A stretch of DNA of 64,000 nucleotides from Butyrivibrio sp. Su6 (GTDB taxonomy: Bacteria; Bacillota; Clostridia; Lachnospirales; Lachnospiraceae). The notes below the pieces were generated by a model. It was not told where the DNA came from and ran no database searches. It was given only the letters and a program-made list of their open reading frames with translations. Shown piece by piece: positions 43,232 through 51,241 of the stretch; the stretch's first letter is position 1, and each line of letters begins with the position of its first letter. Position numbers and translations under genes: made by a program. The stretch covers positions 1 through 64,000 of the forward strand of contig NZ_FNUR01000014.1 in the NCBI RefSeq assembly GCF_900108105.1, given 5' to 3'.

Positions 43232-43654
43232 ATGACTAATTCTTTAAAAGATTATGAGGATATGTTTGCAAGGCTGTCTTTATCAGAACTTGAGGTTCAT
43301 GAGAAAGATTTTTTTCTAAAGTTGAAAAGAGATTTAAAGTCATCTGAAATTGTGGAAAAAGAGCCTGTGGCAAATAAAAATGAAGTAAAAAATGAACCTG
43401 AAGCAGGTGAAGCTAAAGCTGTCAGCGGCTTTGAGGTTAAGGCCCCTCTCCTTGGTGTTTTTAATGGAAGTGTTGGAGATAAAAAGGCACTCAAAAAGGG
43501 AGACAGGGTTTCAAAGGGCGATGTTCTGTGCACTTTGGAGGCAATGAAAATGCTCAATGAGGTAAAGTCTCCGGTTGACGGAACTATGGCTAAGGTTTTG
43601 GCAAATGAAGGTGACCTTGTTGAGTATGACCAGGTCCTGTTTGTCATAGAGTAA
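43232..43654 (+). CDS. accB: Biotin carboxyl carrier protein of acetyl-CoA carboxylase
   Basis: AccB carries carboxybiotin between AccC and AccD/AccA. The 140-residue protein has a helical N-terminus, a charged linker rich in Glu, Lys and Ala (residues about 45-70) and a C-terminal biotinyl domain. The biotin site is LEAMKMLNEV near residue 106, with the modified lysine. The domain ends with the expected VEYDQVLFVIE. The ATG at 43232 lies two bases beyond the fabF stop, with GAGG ahead of it. Confidence 0.95.
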   Translation: MTNSLKDYEDMFARLSLSELEVHEKDFFLKLKRDLKSSEIVEKEPVANKNEVKNEPEAGEAKAVSGFEVKAPLLGVFNGSVGDKKALKKGDRVSKGDVLCTLEAMKMLNEVKSPVDGTMAKVLANEGDLVEYDQVLFVIE

Positions 43655-43663
43655 GGTGATTTT

Positions 43664-44098
43664 ATGAACAGAGAAGAAATAAAAAAGATACTTCCCCACA
43701 GGGAGCCGATGCTGCTTGTGGATGAGGCGTATCTCAATGAAGATGGTACGGCAACAGGATTTTATAAGGTAAGGGGAGATGAGTTCTTTTTACAGGGGCA
43801 TTTCCCTGGGAATCCAATAGTGCCGGGAGTTATTCAGTGTGAGATGATGGCCCAGTCCGCCTGCATCATGTTTGAAGAAAAGATGAAGGGGAAAGATGCA
43901 ACTCCTGTGTACACAGGCCTTGATAAGGTGCGGTTCAGGGGAATGATAAAGCCTGGAGATACCATAAGGATCGATACAAAGCTTATCAGAGATGCGCATC
44001 CTATGTATCTGCTTCATGGAGAACTCACAGTGGATGGAAAAAAGTGTATGAGCGGTGATTTTTCTTTTGCCATATTGGTGGAAAAGGGAGGTAACTGA
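43664..44098 (+). CDS. fabZ: 3-hydroxyacyl-ACP dehydratase FabZ
   Basis: FabZ removes water from 3-hydroxyacyl-ACP. The 144-residue hot-dog-fold protein begins IKKILPHREPMLLVDEAY and has the catalytic histidine and glutamate in HFPGNPIVPGVIQCEMMAQ near residues 46-65. The segment GLDKVRFRGMIKPGDTI is typical. The stop lies 1 bp before the accC start. Its position among acc genes is common in clostridial operons. Confidence 0.95.
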   Translation: MNREEIKKILPHREPMLLVDEAYLNEDGTATGFYKVRGDEFFLQGHFPGNPIVPGVIQCEMMAQSACIMFEEKMKGKDATPVYTGLDKVRFRGMIKPGDTIRIDTKLIRDAHPMYLLHGELTVDGKKCMSGDFSFAILVEKGGN

Positions 44099-44099
44099 C

Positions 44100-45428
44100 A
44101 TGTTTTCTAAGATTCTTATTGCCAACAGGGGCGAGGTGGCAGTTCGGGTCATCAGAGCCTGCAAAGAAATGGGAATAGAGACGGTTGCTGTTTATTCCAA
44201 GGCGGACCGGGATGCGCTTCATGTGGAAATGGCAGATGAAGCCTACTGCATTGGCGGAGCGCTGGTGAAAGACAGCTATCTTAACATGGACGTTATCCTG
44301 ACTGTGGCAGAAAAGACCGGGGCAGAGGCTATTCACCCGGGTTATGGAATGCTATCAGAAAACCCTGAGTTTGCCAAAAAGTGCAGCGAGAACGGAATTG
44401 TTCTGATCAGCCCCGGTGAAGAAGTTATGCGTAATATGGGACAAAAGGAGATTGCAAGGGAAATTGCAAAGAGTGCAGATGTTCCTGTGACTCCGGGGAG
44501 CGATATCCTCACTGACAGTGGAGACGCTCTCAAATGGGCAAAAGAGATAGGATATCCGGTTATCCTTAAGGCAAGAGCCGGTGGCGGTGGCAAAGGCATA
44601 AGAGTTGTCAGGGAGGAAAAAGAAATTCTTTCTGCTTTTGAGCAGGTGAAAAAAGAAGCCCAAAGCTCTTTTGCCGATGACGGCGTGTTTATGGAAAAGT
44701 ATCTTGAAAATGTAAAACATGTTGAGGTTCAGATAATTGCAGATAAAAAGGGAAAAGTCCTGATCCTTGGGGACAGGGACTGTTCAGTTCAGAGAAAGAA
44801 TCAGAAACTTATCGAAGAGTGCCCGGCTCCGGTTCTTTCAGAGGAGCTGCGTATTAAGATGCACGAGGCCGCAAGAAGGCTTGCTGTGAAGGTGGGCTAT
44901 GTGACTGTGGGGACAGTGGAATTTCTGGTAAAAGATGATAAGTTCTACTTCATGGAGATGAACACAAGGCTTCAGGTTGAACACTCTGTGACAGAGATGG
45001 TGTGCGGCATTGACATCGTTGAGTGGCAGATAAGAACAGCAGCGGGAGTTGAGCTTCCTTTTAAGCAGGAGGAGATAGGAAGTAACAGGCATGCGATCGA
45101 GTGCAGGATATGCGCAGAAAGCTCAAAGGATTTTAAGCCTTCCACCGGAAAGGTAGAGCTTTTGCATATTCCGGGAGGAGTGGATGTAAGGTTTGATTCA
45201 GCTCTTTATCAGAGCTGCACTGTAAGTCCTTTTTACGATTCAATGCTGGGTAAGCTTATTGTCTGCTCAGATACCAGGGATGGAGCTATCAGAAAGATGA
45301 AGAGTGCTCTGTCAGAGTTTGTGCTTCTGGGGGTTGATAATAACAGGGATATGCATATGAAATTCATGGAAAACGGCAGATTTGTAGTTGGAAACTATGA
45401 TACAGGGATCTGTCAGAAAGTGTTATAA
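44100..45428 (+). CDS. accC: Biotin carboxylase subunit of acetyl-CoA carboxylase
   Basis: AccC carboxylates the biotin on AccB with ATP and bicarbonate. The 442-residue protein has FSKILIANRGEVAVRVIRA at the start, EAIHPGYGMLSEN, the ATP-grasp glycine loop KARAGGGGKGIRVV, EKYLENVKHVEVQI, FMEMNTRLQVEHSVTE and the C-terminal CRICAE. The ATG at 44100 has GGGAGG upstream inside fabZ. A longer frame overlapping fabZ is not needed. accD starts 3 bp after the stop. Confidence 0.96.
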   Translation: MFSKILIANRGEVAVRVIRACKEMGIETVAVYSKADRDALHVEMADEAYCIGGALVKDSYLNMDVILTVAEKTGAEAIHPGYGMLSENPEFAKKCSENGIVLISPGEEVMRNMGQKEIAREIAKSADVPVTPGSDILTDSGDALKWAKEIGYPVILKARAGGGGKGIRVVREEKEILSAFEQVKKEAQSSFADDGVFMEKYLENVKHVEVQIIADKKGKVLILGDRDCSVQRKNQKLIEECPAPVLSEELRIKMHEAARRLAVKVGYVTVGTVEFLVKDDKFYFMEMNTRLQVEHSVTEMVCGIDIVEWQIRTAAGVELPFKQEEIGSNRHAIECRICAESSKDFKPSTGKVELLHIPGGVDVRFDSALYQSCTVSPFYDSMLGKLIVCSDTRDGAIRKMKSALSEFVLLGVDNNRDMHMKFMENGRFVVGNYDTGICQKVL

Positions 45429-45431
45429 GAT

Positions 45432-46265
45432 ATGGAGCTTAAAAGCTTATTTTTGAAAGTTAATAATGAGCTTGAAAATACAGATAACAGGCCAAGGAGC
45501 AGGAAAATCACCTGCAAGAAATGTCAAAATCAGGTGTCTGTTTCAAAGATCAGGAAAAACTATTTTATATGCCCTGAGTGTGGACACTATTTTCCTGTGA
45601 GAGCCCGCAGAAGGATCCTTATGCTCACAGATAAAAGAAGCTTTGTTGAGATGGACAGGGATATGGAATCCAGGAATATCCTATCTTTCCCTGAGTATGA
45701 GGATAAGCTCATTGCAGCAAAGGAAAAGAGCCGTGAAAAAGAGGCTGTGATCTGCGGAGAGGCAGCTATCGGCGGCAGCAGGGTCTGCATCTTCGCCATG
45801 GATGGAAATTTTATGATGGGGTCCATGGGAGCAGTTGTAGGTGAAAAGATCACAAGGCTCTTTGAATATGCAACAAGGCGTGGCCTTCCGGTTATTGGAG
45901 TCACTGTTTCGGGAGGAGCAAGGATGCAGGAGGGCATGGTTTCTCTAATGCAGATGTCAAAGGTTTCTGCCGCAGTAAAAAGACATGACAAGGCTGGGAA
46001 CCTTTATATAGTTCTTTTGACTAATCCCACCACAGGGGGCGTAGATGCCTCTTTTGCAATGCTTGGAGACATAACACTTGCAGAACCGGGAGCAAGAGTG
46101 GGATTTGCAGGGCCGAGGGTTATTGAAAAAACTCTTAACCAAAAGCTGCCGGATGGCTTTCAAAAGGCAGAAAGGGTTCTGGAGTGCGGTTTTATCGACG
46201 AGATAGTGCCAAGACAGGAGCAGAAGGAATATCTTGAGAGAATCTTAAAGCTCCACGGATTTTAA
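45432..46265 (+). CDS. accD: Acetyl-CoA carboxylase carboxyltransferase beta subunit
   Basis: AccD and AccA transfer carboxyl from biotin to acetyl-CoA. The 277-residue protein has the N-terminal zinc ribbon (ITCKKCQNQ then FICPECGHYF, residues about 29-50) and a crotonase-like core: FMMGSMGAVVGEKITRLFEYA, VSGGARMQEGMVSLMQM, LTNPTTGGVDASFAMLGD and GFAGPRVIEKT. It lies between accC and accA with short gaps (3 and 20 bp). Confidence 0.96.
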   Translation: MELKSLFLKVNNELENTDNRPRSRKITCKKCQNQVSVSKIRKNYFICPECGHYFPVRARRRILMLTDKRSFVEMDRDMESRNILSFPEYEDKLIAAKEKSREKEAVICGEAAIGGSRVCIFAMDGNFMMGSMGAVVGEKITRLFEYATRRGLPVIGVTVSGGARMQEGMVSLMQMSKVSAAVKRHDKAGNLYIVLLTNPTTGGVDASFAMLGDITLAEPGARVGFAGPRVIEKTLNQKLPDGFQKAERVLECGFIDEIVPRQEQKEYLERILKLHGF

Positions 46266-46285
46266 GGCATAGAGGGAACAAACAA

Positions 46286-47041
46286 ATGGAAGATTACGAG
46301 ATTGTTAAGGGCGCCAGATCTGAGGGACGCCTGACTGCAAGCGACTACATAAAAGCTTTGGTAAAAGACTTTGTGGAATTTCACGGAGACAGGCTTTTTG
46401 GAGATGACAGGGCGATAATAGCAGGGATTGGCAGGATTGATGGAATTCCGGTTACAGTAGTAGGAATTGAAAAGGGGAAAGATACCAAAGAGCGTATTGA
46501 ACATAACTTCGGCAGCGCCATGCCCGAAGGGTACAGGAAAGCTCTAAGACTGATGAAGCAGGCAGAGAAGTTTAAAAGGCCCGTTGTCTGTTTTGTCGAT
46601 ACAGCCGGTGCCTATTGCGGCATTGACGCAGAGGAAAGGGGCCAGGGAAGGGCAATCGCCCAAAGTCTTTTTGAAATGTCTGATCTTAAAACCCCCATAT
46701 TATCAATTGTTATAGGAGAAGGCGGAAGCGGCGGAGCACTTGCTCTTAGCCATGCTGACAGGATCTGGATAATGGAGGATGCCTATTTTAGTGTGGTTTC
46801 TCCTGAAAGCTGCGCCAACATATTGTGGAAAACTACGGAAAAAGCAGATGCAGCAGCCAAAGCTCTTGGACTTACAGCTGGGAGGCTCTATGAACTTGGG
46901 CTTGTGGACAGGGTGTGCAGCAGTGAAAAAACAGACGATCTTTTAAAAGAAATTGCTGGAGAAATAAGGAAACTTAAGCAATTACCTGTAGAAGACCTTG
47001 TTGATGAGCGCTATGAAAAGTTTAGGAAAGTGGGTTACTAG
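46286..47041 (+). CDS. accA: Acetyl-CoA carboxylase carboxyltransferase alpha subunit
   Basis: The 251-residue protein is shorter than the E. coli subunit because it lacks most of the N-terminal helical extension, as in many Firmicutes. Marks include FHGDRLFGDDRAIIAGIG, FGSAMPEGYRKALRLM, PVVCFVDTAGAYCGIDAEERGQ, VIGEGGSGGALAL and VVSPESCANILWK. With accB, accC and accD it completes acetyl-CoA carboxylase in one operon. The acyl-CoA synthetase gene follows after 10 bp. Confidence 0.96.
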   Translation: MEDYEIVKGARSEGRLTASDYIKALVKDFVEFHGDRLFGDDRAIIAGIGRIDGIPVTVVGIEKGKDTKERIEHNFGSAMPEGYRKALRLMKQAEKFKRPVVCFVDTAGAYCGIDAEERGQGRAIAQSLFEMSDLKTPILSIVIGEGGSGGALALSHADRIWIMEDAYFSVVSPESCANILWKTTEKADAAAKALGLTAGRLYELGLVDRVCSSEKTDDLLKEIAGEIRKLKQLPVEDLVDERYEKFRKVGY

Positions 47042-47051
47042 GGGAAATACC

Positions 47052-48692
47052 ATGATCTATGAGGATTACTATAAAGAAATAAAAGATGACAGTGGAAAAA
47101 TCACTGATATTGAGCTTACATATGGCGATGATTTCAATTTTGCCTATGATGTTATGGACAGGTTTGCCAAAGAAGTGCCAGACCAGCTGGCTCTTTTACA
47201 CAAGACTGCAGATGGCAGGAAAACGCGGTTTTCGTTTAGAGATATGCAGGTGCTCTCAAATAAGGCTGCAAATGGGCTGAGAAGTCTCGGCATCGGGAAA
47301 GGTGACAGCGTTTTGCTGCTTCTTAAAAGACGATATGAGTTCTGGATAAGCATCCTGGCTCTTCACAAGCTTGGGGCAGTTGCTGTGCCTACATCACATA
47401 TGGTTTCTGCTGAGGATATCAGGGAGAGAGTGCGTCTTTCAGGGGCAAAGGCTGTAATATGCGTAAATGCTGATGATATCTGCAGCAAAGTAGAAAGTGC
47501 AATAGCAGGTCTTTTGACATGCCAGATCGTTGTGGGGGATACTTACAAGGATAAAAAGGGCTTTGATCAGATGCTTGAAAGTGGAGAAAGCTCTTTTGAC
47601 AGGGTGACAACGAAGGTTACTGATCCTATGCTTTACTATTTCACATCCGGAACAAATGGGGCGCCGAAGGCAGTTATTCATGACTTTTCCTATCCATTGG
47701 CCCATATTTTTACAGCCAAAAACTGGCATGGGGTCAGAGAAAAGGGGCTTCATCTTACTGTGGCGGATTCCGGCTGGGCCAAGACTGCCTGGGGAAAACT
47801 CTACGGTCAGTGGTTTATGGGAGCGGCCATCATGGTCTACGACTATGAACAGTTCTATGCGGGAGATATGCTAAGACTTCTTGAAGAAGAGAAAGTTAAC
47901 ACGTTTTGTGCGCCGCCTACCATATATAAGTACCTTGTTCTGGAAGATTTAAAAAAGTACAATCTTGAGAATCTGCATTATGTCACAACTGCAGGTGAAT
48001 CCATGCCAAAAGAGGTATCAAAGAAATTTACCGAGATGACAGGGCTTACGGTTAGAGAGGGATTTGGCCAGACTGAGACAGCTCTTTTGACCTGTACTAC
48101 TGTGGATGGGCAGCAGGTTCCTGGCAGCATAGGGCTTGCATCACCTCTTTATCATATTGAGCTTGTGGATGATAACAACAATCCTGTACCTGATGGCACA
48201 GAGGGTGAGATTGTCATAGTACCAAAGGATGGAAAGAGGCCTGTGGGAGTTTTGGCAGGATATTTATGTGGAGAAGATGAGTACAAAGAGGTATGGGACG
48301 GCGGAGTATATCATACCAGGGACATGGCTATTAGGGACAAGGAAGGGCACTTTTTCTTTGTAGGAAGAAATGATGATGTAATAAAATCTAGCGGCTACAG
48401 GATAGGCCCTTCAGAAGTAGAGGATATACTGATGCATCACCCGGCAGTATTTGAGTGCGCAGTCACAGGTTATCCCTCCAAAACAAGAGGGGCACTTGTA
48501 AAGGCCAGCATTGTTCTTAATAAAGGCTATGAACCGGACAACAGGCTTGCCGTGGAGCTTCAGGACTTCGTAAAGAAGAATACCGCAATCTACAAATACC
48601 CACGACTTATAAAGTTTGAAGAGAGCCTTCCACATAATGCCAACGGAAAGATATTAAGGTCAGTGATACGAAAAAGAGATTATAATAGATAG
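47052..48692 (+). CDS. AMP-forming acyl-CoA synthetase (medium-chain, ACSM-like)
   Basis: The enzyme activates a fatty acid to acyl-AMP, then acyl-CoA. The 546-residue protein has P-loop YYFTSGTNGAPKAVIHD, GFGQTETALLTCT, the YHTRDMAIRDKEGHFFFVGR hinge region and LPHNANGKILRSVIRKRD with the catalytic lysine. The resemblance is to medium-chain ACSM-type or acetyl-CoA synthetase-like enzymes; chain length cannot be read directly. The ATG at 47052 is preferred. It is the last gene of the fatty acid operon, suggesting a link between exogenous acids and the pathway. It is followed by the CIRCE element. Confidence 0.88.
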   Translation: MIYEDYYKEIKDDSGKITDIELTYGDDFNFAYDVMDRFAKEVPDQLALLHKTADGRKTRFSFRDMQVLSNKAANGLRSLGIGKGDSVLLLLKRRYEFWISILALHKLGAVAVPTSHMVSAEDIRERVRLSGAKAVICVNADDICSKVESAIAGLLTCQIVVGDTYKDKKGFDQMLESGESSFDRVTTKVTDPMLYYFTSGTNGAPKAVIHDFSYPLAHIFTAKNWHGVREKGLHLTVADSGWAKTAWGKLYGQWFMGAAIMVYDYEQFYAGDMLRLLEEEKVNTFCAPPTIYKYLVLEDLKKYNLENLHYVTTAGESMPKEVSKKFTEMTGLTVREGFGQTETALLTCTTVDGQQVPGSIGLASPLYHIELVDDNNNPVPDGTEGEIVIVPKDGKRPVGVLAGYLCGEDEYKEVWDGGVYHTRDMAIRDKEGHFFFVGRNDDVIKSSGYRIGPSEVEDILMHHPAVFECAVTGYPSKTRGALVKASIVLNKGYEPDNRLAVELQDFVKKNTAIYKYPRLIKFEESLPHNANGKILRSVIRKRDYNR

Positions 48693-48696
48693 GTTA

Positions 48697-48723
48697 TTAG
48701 CACTCTGATTAGATGAGTGCTAA
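48697..48723. promoter_or_regulatory. CIRCE element (HrcA operator) upstream of htpG
   Basis: TTAGCACTC, nine bases, GAGTGCTAA: a perfect CIRCE consensus. A TATAAT lies at 48681-48686 just upstream, and a second promoter candidate (TTGACT at 48731-48736) lies just downstream. Either way HrcA would block transcription toward htpG. It begins 5 bp after the acyl-CoA synthetase stop. Confidence 0.95.
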
Positions 48724-48811
48724 TTTTTTATTGACTTTTGTATTGGGCGGACTTAAACTAGTTTTTGGTGGGATTTTTACCTGCTAAATATTTTTATAAG
48801 GAGTGAGAATT

Positions 48812-50920
48812 ATGGCTTCAAAAAAAGGTAATCTTTCTATTAACAGCGAAAACATGTTTCCAATAATTAAGAAATGGCTTTATTCGGATCATGATATTTT
48901 TTACAGAGAAGTAATTTCAAATGCATGCGATGCTATCACAAAGATCCGCAAGATGGATATGATGGGAGAGTACACTCTTCCTGATGGATTTAAGCCTCGT
49001 GTAGATGTTGTACTTAACGATAAGGAAAAGACTATCAAGATCACTGATAATGGTATTGGTATGACTGCTGAAGAGGTTGAGGAATATATCAACCAGGTAG
49101 CTTTTTCAGGTGCTACTGACTTCCTTAACAAGTACAAGGATAAGGCTAATGCAGACCAGATCATCGGTCACTTTGGACTTGGTTTCTATTCGACATTTAT
49201 GGTATCTGATTCAGTAGATATCGATACACTTTCTTATAAGTCTGATGCAGCTTCAGTTCACTGGACATGTGATGGCGGTTCAGATTTTGAGATGTCAGAT
49301 GGTGACAAAAAAGAGGTAGGAACAACAATCACTCTTCACCTTTCTGAGGACTGCCTTGAGTTCTGTAACGAGTACAAGGCCAGAGAAGTAATCGAGAAAT
49401 ACTGCTCATTCATGCCTTATGAAATCTATCTTTCAAAGGAAAATGAAGAGGGAACTGAGACAATCAAAGAATCAGAAAAACTGGATTCTGATGTGGTTAT
49501 AGAAGTCGTTGAGCCTGAAAAGAAAGATGAGACCAAGGCAGATGGCGAAAATAAGGATGAGAAAAAGGAAGAGGAGAAGAAGCTTAAGATAAAGAGAAGA
49601 CCACAGCTTCTTAATGATACACATCCTCTTTGGGCTAAGACACCTAAGGATTGTACAGATGAGGAGTATAAGGAATTCTATAGAAAGGTATTCCGTGATT
49701 ACAAGGAGCCTTTATTCTGGATCCACCTCAACATGGATTATCCATTTAACTTAAAGGGTATCCTTTACTTCCCTAAGATCAACATGGAGTTTGAATCAAT
49801 TGAGGGAACAATAAAGCTTTACAACAACCAGGTATTTATAGCTGATAACATCAAGGAAGTTATTCCTGAGTACTTAATGCTCCTTAAGGGTGTTATTGAC
49901 TGTCCTGACCTTCCTCTTAACGTTTCTAGAAGTGCTCTTCAGAACGATGGATTTGTTAAGAAGATTTCTGAGTACATTTCAAAGAAGGTTGCGGAGAAGC
50001 TTGCAGGTCTTTGCAAGACAGATAAAGAGAATTATGACAAGTACTGGGATGACATCAGCCCATTCATTAAATACGGATGCCTTCGTGATGACAAGTTCTG
50101 CGAGAAGATGACAGATTACATCCTCTTTAAGAACCTCGATGGCAAGTATCTTACAACACCTGAAGCTCTTCAGATCAATAAAGAGGCTGAAGAGGCAGCA
50201 GCTAAGGAAGATGCTGTTGATGAGAACGGCAATAAGGTTGAGGCAGAAGTTATCGATGAGAAGAAGGATTCTTCTACTGAAGAAAAGAAGGAAGAAGAGT
50301 CTAAGGAACCTCGTACAATCTACTATGTAACTGATGAACAGCAGCAGAGCCAGTACATTAAGATGTTCAAGGCTCAGAAGATGGAAGCTTTCATCATGAA
50401 CCACAACATCGATGTTCCTTTCATGCAGCAGCTTGAGGCTAAGAATGAAGGTATCAAGTTTGCAAGAATCGATGCAGACCTTACAGATACATTTAAGTCC
50501 AAGACATCCAAGAAGGCAGCAGCTGAACTTGAAGAGAAGGAAAAAGAGCTTTCAGAGAAGATCAAAAAGGCTCTTAAGAATGACAAACTTACAATCAAGC
50601 TTGAAAAGCTCAAAGATAAGAAGATGTCTTCTATGCTTACAGTATCAGAAGAATCAAGACGTATGGCAGAGATGATGAAGATGTATGCCATGAACGGAAT
50701 GAGCATGGGTGACTTTGGTAACGAAGGCCAGACACTTATCCTCAACGCAAATCATCCTCTTGTTCAGTACGTAATGGAACACGAAGACGGTGAGAACACA
50801 AACATGATCTGTGAGCAGCTCTACGATCTTGCACGCATTCAGAACGCACCACTTGAAGGCGAAGCAATGACCAAGTTCATCTCCCGCAGCAATGAGATCA
50901 TGATGGTTCTTGCAAAATAA
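48812..50920 (+). CDS. htpG: Molecular chaperone HtpG (Hsp90) with charged linkers
   Basis: HtpG is an ATP-dependent chaperone. The 702-residue protein is longer than typical bacterial HtpG (about 620-635). The ATPase domain has FYREVISNACDAITKI, DNGIGMTAEEV and GHFGLGFYSTFMV. An acidic/basic linker at residues about 233-268 (EPEKKDETKADGENKDEKK) separates it from the middle domain (RRPQLLNDTHPLW, DYPFNLKGILYFPK, NVSRSALQ). A second charged insertion lies at about 457-505. The first linker sits where eukaryotic Hsp90 has its charged linker. AAGGAG precedes the ATG. Control is by the CIRCE element upstream. Confidence 0.95.
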   Translation: MASKKGNLSINSENMFPIIKKWLYSDHDIFYREVISNACDAITKIRKMDMMGEYTLPDGFKPRVDVVLNDKEKTIKITDNGIGMTAEEVEEYINQVAFSGATDFLNKYKDKANADQIIGHFGLGFYSTFMVSDSVDIDTLSYKSDAASVHWTCDGGSDFEMSDGDKKEVGTTITLHLSEDCLEFCNEYKAREVIEKYCSFMPYEIYLSKENEEGTETIKESEKLDSDVVIEVVEPEKKDETKADGENKDEKKEEEKKLKIKRRPQLLNDTHPLWAKTPKDCTDEEYKEFYRKVFRDYKEPLFWIHLNMDYPFNLKGILYFPKINMEFESIEGTIKLYNNQVFIADNIKEVIPEYLMLLKGVIDCPDLPLNVSRSALQNDGFVKKISEYISKKVAEKLAGLCKTDKENYDKYWDDISPFIKYGCLRDDKFCEKMTDYILFKNLDGKYLTTPEALQINKEAEEAAAKEDAVDENGNKVEAEVIDEKKDSSTEEKKEEESKEPRTIYYVTDEQQQSQYIKMFKAQKMEAFIMNHNIDVPFMQQLEAKNEGIKFARIDADLTDTFKSKTSKKAAAELEEKEKELSEKIKKALKNDKLTIKLEKLKDKKMSSMLTVSEESRRMAEMMKMYAMNGMSMGDFGNEGQTLILNANHPLVQYVMEHEDGENTNMICEQLYDLARIQNAPLEGEAMTKFISRSNEIMMVLAK

Positions 50921-50931
50921 TTAAACGGACG

Positions 50932-51129
50932 CAGCCGAGCTGAAAGTGCAGGTATAGCTCTGTTCACTCTGATATTTTTCAATGTGATAAATTGGACATA
51001 AAACACCCACAAAAGACTTGTTTCATACTTATTCAGAACACAAGTCTTTTGTGGGTTTATTTATATCCATTTATCATCATTTCAAAATAAATCGCTCACA
51101 TCACTATGCCTGCACTTTCAGTTCGTCTG
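50932..51129. repeat. 198-bp nested palindrome downstream of htpG
   Basis: Outer arms 50932-50957 and 51104-51129 match at about 23 of 26 positions (CTGAAAGTGCAGG is perfect). Inner arms 51005-51021 and 51040-51056 match perfectly over 17 bp. All share the same centre near 51030, and the sequence between shows further partial complementarity. It could be a MITE-like element or a long structured 3' UTR. There is no coding potential. Confidence 0.75.
51005..51056. terminator. Terminator hairpin at the core of the palindrome
   Basis: ACCCACAAAAGACTTGT pairs perfectly with ACAAGTCTTTTGTGGGT around an 18-nt loop, followed by TTATTTATAT. It is the likely end of the htpG transcript. It would work poorly in the other direction. 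Confidence 0.7.
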
Positions 51130-51134
51130 CTGTT

Positions 51135-51238
51135 CTTGCAAAAATACTAGTCTTTATATGTATAGTAGACCATAAATCCAAAGTTATGGGCACTTTCGGA
51201 TTTAATGCCACTCGCAAGAAAGTATGTATTTTTGCGAG
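51135..51238. repeat. Second palindrome, about 104 bp, beside the SDR gene end
   Basis: Outer arms CTTGCAAAAATAC (51135-51147) and GTATTTTTGCGAG (51226-51238) pair with one mismatch. Inner arms TAAATCCAAAG (51173-51183) and CTTTCGGATTTA (51193-51204) pair with one bulge. A competing local hairpin CTCGCAA/TTGCGAG lies at 51211-51238. It may terminate the minus-strand SDR transcript. Confidence 0.65.
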
Positions 51239-51241
51239 GGG

